From Streptomyces acidicola (GTDB taxonomy: Bacteria > Actinomycetota > Actinomycetes > Streptomycetales > Streptomycetaceae), in NCBI RefSeq assembly GCF_009377235.1, contig NZ_VMNX01000093.1:1-33850 (forward strand): DNA of 33,850 nucleotides. The letters run 5' to 3'. Position numbers and translations under genes: made by a program. The notes under the pieces were generated by a model. The model saw nothing but the letters and a program-made list of their open reading frames with translations, ran no database searches and had not been told where the DNA came from. Shown here one piece after another: positions 16,844 to 22,791 of the stretch; position 1 is the first letter of the stretch, and every line of letters begins with the position of its first letter.

Positions 16844-16866
16844 GATACTCAGATCGGATACTCAGA
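16844..16866. repeat. two direct repeats upstream of the small membrane protein
   Basis: GATACTCAGA occurs at 16844-16853 and 16857-16866, 13 bp apart. The second copy overlaps the stop codon of the endonuclease V gene. On the minus strand they read TCTGAGTATC and lie 45-67 bp before the start of the 48-residue protein gene, where activator sites or -35/-10 elements would be expected. Confidence 0.6.
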
Positions 16867-17794
16867 CACCCCGGTCTCCCTCTGGGACAGTCGCCTCCTT
16901 GAGGGCCTGTCGGCACAGGGAGTCCGCCCGCCTGGTGGACTCCGGGATGCGGTACTCAGGGGTGAGCGCGAGCGTGTGCGCGCACGCGGTGTCGAGGCTC
17001 ACCCGGTGGCCGACCGAGACGAACACCGGCTTGACGCCGTCACGGGTGCGCAGGGCGCGGCCCACCTCCTCGGTGCCCGCTAGGGCCTGTGTCGGAAGTG
17101 GCGTCGTCCGCCCGAAGGGCGGGCCGGGCGGCGGCGATGGGGGTCCCCCCGCGCGAGCTCCGGTTCGAGCGTGGGGGAGCGTGCTCTCGGCGTGCCGGGC
17201 GGAAGACCCCGTTGATGGACCGGACGTACGTGGGCTTTCGCCCGGTGCGGCGAGAGGGCGTGCCAGGCGCTGCCCGGCAGGCGCCACTTCCGACACAGGC
17301 CCTAGGAGCGGGGCGGCGCTCCCGCGCGCGGGGCCGGGGTCGTCGTACCTGAAGGTGAAGGGGTTCTTGGCGACGCCGATCGTGGGGTGCCCGGAGAGGA
17401 CGCCGAGGTGGCTGGCGAGGCCGAAGCGGCGTGGGTGGGCGAGCCCGTACCCGTCGCACACGACGAGCCCCGGAGCGCAGGGCAGCGCGTCCAGGGCGGC
17501 GAGGACGGTGGGGATCTCCCGGAAGGCGAGCAGGCCGGGCACGTACGGGAAGGAAACCTGTCCGACGGCGGTTGCCTCCGCGACCACGTCCAGGGTCGCG
17601 GCGTCCAGCACCACGGCCGCCGCCGCGACCACGTCCCGCTCGTCGTCGTAGGCGACGTCGACACCCGTCACATGGCCGGTGCCGGGCTCCGGCCCGTCCT
17701 CGTCGAGCACCACCCTGTTCCGCAACTCGTCCTGCACGGCCCGGGCCTGCTCTTCGGTGGCGGGCCAGCCCGCGGGAATGCGTACGGTCGTCAT
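16862..17794 (-). CDS. nfi: endonuclease V carrying an in-frame 74-residue insertion
   Basis: Endonuclease V cuts DNA next to deaminated bases such as hypoxanthine. The open frame has 310 residues against about 225-235 for the family. Catalytic acids D46 (TGVDVAY), E93 (AFREIP) and D114 (VVCDGYG) and the basic K143 (GVAKNPF) are in place, and the C-terminal H263 (VGHRVSLD) follows the insert. Residues 165-238 are Pro-, Gly- and Ala-rich and are encoded entirely by the element at 17080-17305. Removing 222 bp restores APLLAGTEEVGRAL, the expected family sequence. The insert falls in the loop region between the K143 segment and the C-terminal part, so an active enzyme with an extra loop is possible; loss of function is equally possible. 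Start ATG at 17794. Confidence 0.88.
   Translation of the reverse strand: MTTVRIPAGWPATEEQARAVQDELRNRVVLDEDGPEPGTGHVTGVDVAYDDERDVVAAAAVVLDAATLDVVAEATAVGQVSFPYVPGLLAFREIPTVLAALDALPCAPGLVVCDGYGLAHPRRFGLASHLGVLSGHPTIGVAKNPFTFRYDDPGPARGSAAPLLGPVSEVAPAGQRLARPLAAPGESPRTSGPSTGSSARHAESTLPHARTGARAGGPPSPPPGPPFGRTTPLPTQALAGTEEVGRALRTRDGVKPVFVSVGHRVSLDTACAHTLALTPEYRIPESTRRADSLCRQALKEATVPEGDRGV
17080..17305. mobile_element. MITE-like element with perfect inverted ends and CTAG duplication
   Basis: The ends are perfect inverted repeats: 17082-17103 (starting AGGGCCTGTGTCGGAAG) and 17282-17303. CTAG occurs at both outer edges (17080-17083 and 17302-17305), which fits a 4-bp target duplication of the YTAR type used by IS5-like transposases. 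One target copy plus the element is 222 bp, a multiple of three. No transposase is encoded. Inside are a CCGCCC-GAA-GGGCGG hairpin (17108-17122) and a second imperfect hairpin (about 17143-17177) with the GGGGGTCCCCCC / GTGGGGGAG pattern that I know from Streptomyces repeats. The excised sequence restores the conserved reading of the host gene. Confidence 0.85.
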
Positions 17795-17815
17795 GGTGCT
17801 GCCGAGCCTACGGCG

Positions 17816-17839
17816 CCCGGCCCTGCGGGCATGGCCGGG
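17816..17839 (-). terminator. possible terminator after the small basic protein gene
   Basis: CCCGGCC / GGCCGGG stem (7 bp) with a 10-nt loop, directly downstream of the gene that ends at 17849 on the minus strand and before the endonuclease V start. No U-run. Confidence 0.4.
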
Positions 17840-17848
17840 GCCTTCCGG

Positions 17849-18175
17849 TCACTTCTTGCCCAGGGCCTGCCGCAGTTCGCTCTTGTTCATGTCGGAGCGG
17901 CCTCGGATGTTGCGGCGCCTGGCCTCCTCGTACAGCTGGTCGTAGGTGGGCCCCTGCGAGCCCCGGCCAGAGCGCTGCCCGCCGCGCCTGCCGGAGGACA
18001 TGTCCCGGGTGGAGATGCGGCTCGCGGTCCTGGACTCGCCGGACCGTGCGCGTGCCTTGTTCACGGTCCGCGCGGCGATCTCCTCGGCGCGCTTCCCGCT
18101 CTCGCCCCGGTCCTGGGCGCTCTCCTTGATGTGCTCGTACTGTCGTTCTCTCTTGGGACTCGAACCGCGTGGCAT
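17849..18175 (-). CDS. small basic protein with C-terminal Rho-N/SAP-like helix motif
   Basis: A 108-residue, strongly basic hydrophilic protein. The N-terminus MPRGSSPKRERQYEHIKES is typical of a small family often labelled plasmid stabilization protein; the label has no functional support that I know of. The middle AEEIAARTVNKARARSGESRTAS is charged and probably helical or disordered. The C-terminus, YDQLYEEARRRNIRGRSDMNKSELRQAL, resembles the Rho N-terminal or SAP-type helix-turn-helix nucleic-acid binding motif (residues about 78-106). A perfect AAGGAG five bases before the ATG suggests strong translation. Nucleic-acid binding or stress-related chromatin association is the likely role, by inference only. 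Confidence 0.82.
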   Translation of the reverse strand: MPRGSSPKRERQYEHIKESAQDRGESGKRAEEIAARTVNKARARSGESRTASRISTRDMSSGRRGGQRSGRGSQGPTYDQLYEEARRRNIRGRSDMNKSELRQALGKK

Positions 18176-18282
18176 GATCGCTCCTTCCGTCGCGGACTGA
18201 CCGAGTACCCCTTTTCAGAACGCCGACTTTCTCAGGACACCGACGGATCAGGATGCAGGCGGTCACCATGCCCCGGTCCGGG

Positions 18283-19422
18283 TCAGCGCTCCAGGCGTGC
18301 CACGCGGCCCTGTTCGCCGGCGGCCCAGCAGGCCGCGTCGGGGGCGCAGTCCACGGTGTCGTACGAACCGGTGTCCACCGTCCGCCAGGTGCGTCCGCCG
18401 TTCGTGGTCAGGTCGGTACCCGTGGGGCCGACGGCGAGCGCCGTGCTGCCGCTGCGCGGGAGCCAGGTGACGCCCGAGCGGTAGGCGGGCGGCGGCTGGG
18501 CGGCGGGGGTCCAGCCGCGGCCGCCGTCGCCGGTGCGGGCCGCCGCTCGGGGTGACGTCCGGTCGGGGCGGTAGTCGCCGCCGACCGCGATGCCGTGCGC
18601 ACGGCCCTGGAAGGCGAGCGCGAAGACGCCGCGGGCCGGATCGCCCGCCGGGATCGGGGTATCGGTGGCCGTCCAGGTCAGCCCTCGGTCGGAGGAGTGC
18701 AGCACACGCGCGCGTGCGGCCCCGCCCGTGGCCAGCCACACGTCCCGCGCCCCGGAGCTGACCAGGCACTGGCCGCTCGCCGCGAAGCCCGCCTCGCCCT
18801 CCAGGGCCGCGGGCATGCCGTCGCTGGGCAGTACCGTCCAGGAGCGGCCGCCGTCGCGTGTCGAGAGGATGCGGAACTTGCCGTCCACCGGGTCGCTCAT
18901 GGCCAGCCCGTGCTGCCGGTCGAAGAAGGTGAGGCAGTCGTAGAAGCCCCTCGGGTCGGTGTTGCGGAAGGACTCCGTCCAGGTGGCGCCGCCGTCCTCG
19001 GTGCGCAGCACCCTGGACGCCTCGCCCTCGCCGATGGCCAGCACCACGGCCCGGCGCGTGTCGAACGCCTCGATGTCGCGGAACTGCAACTCCCCCGCTC
19101 CTGGCGGCGAGACGTTCCGCCAGCTCGCGCCGCCGTCGGTGGTGCGCAGTACGGTGCCCTTGGTCCCGGCCAGCCACGCGGCGCCCCGGCTGACGGCCGC
19201 GAGGCCGCGGAACCGGACGTCGGCCGCACCCGTGTCCTTGACCTCCCAGTGCGGGGGCCGCGGCGTGGCGTGGGCCTGCCCGGGGGCCGTCAGAGCGGCG
19301 GCGAGTCCCGCCGCGCACAGCCCCACGAGTGCTCGCCGACTCGCCCGCGACGATGCCGATTTCACCGCCTGGCTCAAGCGACCCGACGTCCCCGAAGCCC
19401 TCATGTTCCCCACGAGTCCCAT
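18283..19422 (-). CDS. secreted BNR/Asp-box repeat beta-propeller protein
   Basis: Exported protein of 379 residues. After an Arg/Ser-rich N-terminus comes a hydrophobic export signal at about 30-52 (ALVGLCAAGLAAALTAPGQAHA). The mature part contains at least six Asp-box motifs: TTDGGASW, TEDGGATW, TRDGGRSW, SSDRGLTW, TGDGGRGW and TTNGGRTW. They mark successive blades of a beta-propeller, as in sialidases and the photosystem II assembly factor YCF48. No sialidase catalytic set (FRIP Arg, paired Tyr/Glu) is recognisable, so an enzymatic role is unlikely; binding or a scaffolding role is more plausible. Two cysteines pairs near the end could form disulfides. Start ATG 19422; the ATG at 19404, with GTGGGG just before it, is an alternative. 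Confidence 0.85.
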   Translation of the reverse strand: MGLVGNMRASGTSGRLSQAVKSASSRASRRALVGLCAAGLAAALTAPGQAHATPRPPHWEVKDTGAADVRFRGLAAVSRGAAWLAGTKGTVLRTTDGGASWRNVSPPGAGELQFRDIEAFDTRRAVVLAIGEGEASRVLRTEDGGATWTESFRNTDPRGFYDCLTFFDRQHGLAMSDPVDGKFRILSTRDGGRSWTVLPSDGMPAALEGEAGFAASGQCLVSSGARDVWLATGGAARARVLHSSDRGLTWTATDTPIPAGDPARGVFALAFQGRAHGIAVGGDYRPDRTSPRAAARTGDGGRGWTPAAQPPPAYRSGVTWLPRSGSTALAVGPTGTDLTTNGGRTWRTVDTGSYDTVDCAPDAACWAAGEQGRVARLER

Positions 19423-19720
19423 GGCGGGCGAAGCTAGCCCACCGTCCCAGTGGCGTCCAGACGCCCTCCGCCGGGAACCGCGCGGCGAGTTCGCGTGTCC
19501 TCTCCGATATCCCGGGAGCGCGGGATGAGAAATGGATCATCAAGAGACGTCACAGAAACTCCACGGAGACACCACGGAGACCACAGTCACCACTAGGAAT
19601 TTCCTCGGTGACAGAGGTCACTCGAATTTCATGTGCACGGATTGGCTCATTCCATCGTCTCTTCAAGTGCCCGGCCCTACACACCCGGATTCCGTCCAGC
19701 CGTCACAAGGGAGCAAGGCG
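19423..19720 (+). promoter_or_regulatory. AT-richer upstream region of ssgD
   Basis: This 298-bp divergent region is clearly less GC-rich than its surroundings between 19530 and 19680. It holds a tandem CCACGGAGA repeat with 11-bp period (19561-19569, 19572-19580) and a perfect palindrome AGGAATTTCCT (19595-19605), 116-160 bp before the ssgD start. I could not identify -35/-10 hexamers with confidence. An ATG at 19532 is in frame with ssgD but has no ribosome binding site. Confidence 0.45.
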
Positions 19721-20137
19721 ATGTCCACCGTCATCGAGCAGCCCGTTGAGGCCCGTCTCGTCGCCGCCGCGCCGCGGATGCCGAGCATTCCCGCCATGCT
19801 CCACTACGACCAGCGCGACCCGTTCGCCGTCAGCATGACCTTCCCTGCCCCCTCCACCCTGGAGGGCGTGGAGGTCTGCTGGACCTTCGCCCGCGAACTG
19901 CTCGTGTCCGGCATGGACGAGCCGGTCGGCCACGGCGACGTCCGGGTGCGGCCGTACGGCTACGAGCGGCTGGTCATGGAGTTCCACGCCCCCGAGGGCA
20001 CCGCCGTCGTGCACCTCCGGGCGGCCGAGGTGCGGCGCTTCCTGGACCGTTCGACCGAGCTGGTGCCCCTCGGTCTCGAACACCTCCAGATCGACCTGGA
20101 CCACGACCTCGCGGAGCTGATGCGGGACGCCTGCTGA
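19721..20137 (+). CDS. ssgD: SsgA-like sporulation/cell-wall protein, SsgD-like
   Basis: SsgA-like protein of 138 residues, a family found only in morphologically complex actinomycetes, whose members control localisation of septation and cell-wall remodelling. Family marks are the pattern LHYDQRDPFAVSMTF, CWTFARELLVSGM, GHGDVRVRPYGY and the C-terminal LDHDLAELM. The N-terminus MSTVIEQPVEARLV and overall sequence fit, from memory, SsgD rather than SsgA or SsgB; the gene context matches too. Cytoplasmic, no signal or membrane segment. Start ATG at 19721, with AAGGGAG 7 bp upstream; a longer in-frame version from 19532 is rejected. It converges on the GPP34 gene with an 11-bp gap and no visible terminator. 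Confidence 0.88.
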   Translation: MSTVIEQPVEARLVAAAPRMPSIPAMLHYDQRDPFAVSMTFPAPSTLEGVEVCWTFARELLVSGMDEPVGHGDVRVRPYGYERLVMEFHAPEGTAVVHLRAAEVRRFLDRSTELVPLGLEHLQIDLDHDLAELMRDAC

Positions 20138-20148
20138 GCGAAACGGCC

Positions 20149-20826
20149 TCAGGTGACGGCGGCGGCTGCCGTGAGCAGGGCCGTGCGCATCTCCTGGACG
20201 ACCTTCCGCAGGGCCGGGGCCGCCGCTCCGCCGCGCTCCGTCAGGGCCTCGATCCGCTCCCTGCGGCGGTCGGGGTCCTTGCCGGCGGACCCGGAGTCCG
20301 TGCCGGTGGACAGGGTGCGCAGTCCGGCCGAGGCGGCGAGCGCGACGAGGGCCGCGTCCCGCTCGGGCACCTGAGCCACCGGGAGCGGCCCCTCCAGGAT
20401 CCGCCGGGCCTCCTCCTGCTGGGCGTCCACCTGGGACACACGCTCCAGTTCGTACTCCACGGTCGGGAAGAAGCCCAGCGCCCGCCGCCTCACCACGCGC
20501 AGACAGCCGTCCGCGGCGAGCTGGGCGCGTACGGCGTCGAGGGTGACGCGGGCCCGCAGGGTGACCCAGGTCTGCCAGGTGCGCGGCCGGGACTCCTCGA
20601 CGAGTTCCAGGAGCCCGTCGAGAACCAGGTCTCCGGTGCGGGCGTCCGGGTCCACGGGGGTGGCGATGCCGTCCTCGTCGGTGAGCAGTCCGCGCTGGGC
20701 CAGTTCGGTGAGGGCACCGGCGCGGACCAGGTGGTGGAGGCGGGACTCGCCGGTGAGTTCCGTCCTCGTGGTGTCCCAGGCCAGCAGGTAGAGCCGGGCG
20801 GGCAGCGACAGCGAGCCGTTCGGCAC
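20149..20826 (-). CDS. GPP34 (GOLPH3/Vps74-like) family protein
   Basis: Protein of 225 residues with the fold of the eukaryotic Golgi phosphoprotein GOLPH3, a phosphoinositide-binding peripheral membrane protein. Visible marks are the N-terminal LPARLYLLAWDTTR, then RLHHLVRAGALTELAQRGLL and the short basic LRVVRRRALGFFPTVEYEL, and the C-terminal helix ALRKVVQEMRTALL. Bacterial members are frequent in streptomycetes, often in several copies; their role is unknown, with membrane association likely. The start is GTG at 20826 behind GGAGGA, a strong ribosome binding site, about 7 bp upstream. Its start faces the leader of the ABC-F gene, so the two share a 329-bp divergent control region. Confidence 0.85.
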   Translation of the reverse strand: MPNGSLSLPARLYLLAWDTTRTELTGESRLHHLVRAGALTELAQRGLLTDEDGIATPVDPDARTGDLVLDGLLELVEESRPRTWQTWVTLRARVTLDAVRAQLAADGCLRVVRRRALGFFPTVEYELERVSQVDAQQEEARRILEGPLPVAQVPERDAALVALAASAGLRTLSTGTDSGSAGKDPDRRRERIEALTERGGAAAPALRKVVQEMRTALLTAAAAVT

Positions 20827-20870
20827 GGGGTGTCCTCCTCCGGGGTGGGCCGGGGGGCCACGTTAATTCG

Positions 20871-20899
20871 TTGACAGCCTCCGGGCCCCTCCGTACCGT
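20871..20899 (+). promoter_or_regulatory. promoter of the second ABC-F gene
   Basis: TTGACA (20871-20876) matches the -35 consensus exactly; after 17 bp comes TACCGT (20894-20899) as -10. Transcription would begin near 20906, leaving an untranslated leader of about 250 nt before the ABC-F start codon. Confidence 0.65.
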
Positions 20900-20936
20900 C
20901 GTACGCGGTCCTGTTGCCGTCGATTGGAGAAGGACG

Positions 20937-20948
20937 TTGCTCGTCTGA
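20937..20948 (+). CDS. possible three-residue leader peptide (M-L-V)
   Basis: TTG CTC GTC TGA, directly behind GGAGAAGG (20926-20933), one of the best ribosome binding sites in the window, and about 30 nt after the predicted transcription start. No longer frame uses this site. Very short leader ORFs in front of ABC-F and erm genes are known to stall drug-bound ribosomes and switch downstream RNA structure. The assignment is an inference from position. Confidence 0.45.
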   Translation: MLV

Positions 20949-20964
20949 GGTCCTGAGACACCGC

Positions 20965-21036
20965 GTCACACACCGTCACGTGTGTGCGTTTGCGTGTGAC
21001 CTCGGCGTACGAGCCGTCCTCCGGCGCAGGGCTTTT
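20965..21036 (+). promoter_or_regulatory. candidate attenuator with two mutually exclusive hairpins
   Basis: CACACAC (20967-20973) pairs perfectly with GTGTGTG (20980-20986). The overlapping GTCACAC (20965-20971) pairs perfectly with GTGTGAC (20994-21000). Only one of the two can form. Further on, GCCG (21013-21016) pairs with CGGC (21022-21025), followed by a four-T run at 21033-21036, a weak terminator-like end. The block lies 16 nt after the mini-ORF stop and 120 nt before the ABC-F start. The pairings are seen directly; the switch function is inferred. Confidence 0.5.
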
Positions 21037-21155
21037 CTGCTGCACCTCATGCCTCTCATGCCTCCCCGGTTGCCGTGCCTCCCTCCGCCCGCTCCCGCCC
21101 CGCGGTGTCTCTCACGCGTTCGCCCTCGACCACTCCCAGCAACCGTGAGGCCACC

Positions 21156-22781
21156 ATGTCCGCTTCCATCACCTGCACCTCCCTCTCCTTCGCCTGGTCC
21201 GACGGCACCCCCGTGTTCGACGACCTGCAGATCGTGTTCGGCCCCGGCCGGAGCGGGCTCGTCGGCGTCAACGGATCAGGGAAATCGACCCTGTTGAAGC
21301 TGATCGCCGGGGAGCTCACCCCGGCCCACGGCACCGTTCGCGTGGCCGGCGAGGTCGGCTACCTGCCGCAGAACGTCACGCTCGACACCGGCCTGCGGGT
21401 CGACGAGGCGCTCGGCATCGCCGTCGTCCGCGCCGCGCTGCACGCCATCGAGGCGGGCGACGTGGCCGAGAAGCACTTCGCGACGGTCGGCGACGACTGG
21501 GACGTGGAGGAGCGCGCGCTCGCCACCCTCGGCGAACTCGGGCTCGGCCACATCGACCTGGACCGCACGATCGGCGAGGTCTCGGGCGGCGAGTCGGTGC
21601 TCCTGCGCCTGGCCGCGCTGCTGCTGCGCCGGCCGGACGTGCTCCTGCTGGACGAGCCGACCAACAACCTGGACGTGTACGCGCGCCGCCGCCTGTACGA
21701 CGCCGTGGCGTCCTGGTCCGGGGTCATGGTCGTGGTCAGCCACGACCGCGAACTCCTCGAACTCGTCGACCAGATCGCCGACCTTCGCTCGGGTGAGGTC
21801 AACTGGTACGGCGGCAACTACTCCGCTTACGAGGAGGCGTTGGCCACCGAACAGGACGCGGCGGAACGGATGATGCGGGTCGCCGAGGCCGATCTGAAGA
21901 AACAGAAACGGGAACTGGTCGAGGCACACTCGAAGTTGGCCAAGCGGACGCGCTACGCCAACAAGATGTACGAGAACAAGCGCGAGCCGCGGGCCGTGAT
22001 GAAGCTGAAGAAGCGCTCGGCCCAGGTCTCCGCCGGCAAGCACCGCCTCCTGCACGAGGAACGGCTCGCCGACGCCAAGGAGCGGCTCGACGAGGCGGTG
22101 GAGGCCGTACGGGACGACGACGAGATCCGCGTCGACCTGCCGTACACGGCCGTGCCCCCGGGCCGTACCGTCCTCACGCTCCTGGACCTGGAGTTGAGGT
22201 ACGGCGCGCGCGTGCGCGGCGGCCTCGATCTGCGCGGGCCCGAGCGGATCGCGCTGATCGGGCGCAACGGCGCGGGCAAGACCACGCTGCTGCGCACGAT
22301 CGCGGGCGAGCTGGAGCCGGTGGCGGGCGAGACGACGGCGCACGTCCCGCTGCGCTTCCTGCCGCAGCGGCTCGATGTGCTCGACGACGGCCGGACGGTC
22401 GTGGAGAACGTGGCCCGGTTCGCTCCGGGCGCCACCAACAACCGCATCCGGGCGCGCCTGGCCCGCTTCCTGTTCAAGGGGGCGCGGGCCGACCAGCCGG
22501 CGGCGACGCTCTCCGGCGGCGAACGCTTCAGGGCGGCACTGGCCGCGCTGATGCTGGCGGAGCCCGCGCCTCAGCTGCTGATGCTCGACGAGCCGACGAA
22601 CAACCTGGACATGGCGAGCGTGCGGCAGCTCACCACGGCCCTGGAGTCGTACGAGGGCGCGCTGATCGTGGCCAGTCACGACCTGCCGTTCCTGGAGTCG
22701 ATCGGGATCACCCGCTGGCTGCTGATGGAGGAGGGGGAGCTGAAGGAAATCACGCCAGAAGCTGTCGGGTATCCCGCCTAG
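21156..22781 (+). CDS. ABC-F family ribosome-protection-type ATPase
   Basis: Soluble tandem ATPase of 541 residues. Domain 1 has GVNGSGKS (37-44), VSGGE and LLLDEPTNNLDVYARRR; domain 2 has GRNGAGKT, LSGGERFRAAL and LLMLDEPTNNLD. The linker is long and basic (KKQKRELVEAHSKLAKRTRYANK), as in proteins that reach toward the peptidyl-transferase centre. No membrane segments, so it is not a transporter. Start ATG 21156 with GAGG 5 bp upstream; the open frame extends to 21075 without signal. The structured leader in front and the UvrA-like gene 10 bp behind suggest an inducible role in resistance to a ribosome-targeting antibiotic. Which drug cannot be told. Confidence 0.92.
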   Translation: MSASITCTSLSFAWSDGTPVFDDLQIVFGPGRSGLVGVNGSGKSTLLKLIAGELTPAHGTVRVAGEVGYLPQNVTLDTGLRVDEALGIAVVRAALHAIEAGDVAEKHFATVGDDWDVEERALATLGELGLGHIDLDRTIGEVSGGESVLLRLAALLLRRPDVLLLDEPTNNLDVYARRRLYDAVASWSGVMVVVSHDRELLELVDQIADLRSGEVNWYGGNYSAYEEALATEQDAAERMMRVAEADLKKQKRELVEAHSKLAKRTRYANKMYENKREPRAVMKLKKRSAQVSAGKHRLLHEERLADAKERLDEAVEAVRDDDEIRVDLPYTAVPPGRTVLTLLDLELRYGARVRGGLDLRGPERIALIGRNGAGKTTLLRTIAGELEPVAGETTAHVPLRFLPQRLDVLDDGRTVVENVARFAPGATNNRIRARLARFLFKGARADQPAATLSGGERFRAALAALMLAEPAPQLLMLDEPTNNLDMASVRQLTTALESYEGALIVASHDLPFLESIGITRWLLMEEGELKEITPEAVGYPA

Positions 22782-22791
22782 CTTCGGGTGC

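Noticed and set aside
17089..17352. Separate small gene inside the endonuclease V insertion
   Set aside because: The plus-strand frame there is made of the element's inverted ends and hairpins with no start signal.
18263..19543. 426-residue minus-strand frame overlapping the BNR protein
   Set aside because: Alternative frame of the same gene; the frame at 18283-19422 contains six Asp-boxes and a signal peptide.
19532..19720. N-terminal extension of ssgD from the in-frame ATG at 19532
   Set aside because: No ribosome binding site there, whereas AAGGGAG precedes the ATG at 19721, and the short form has the family length.
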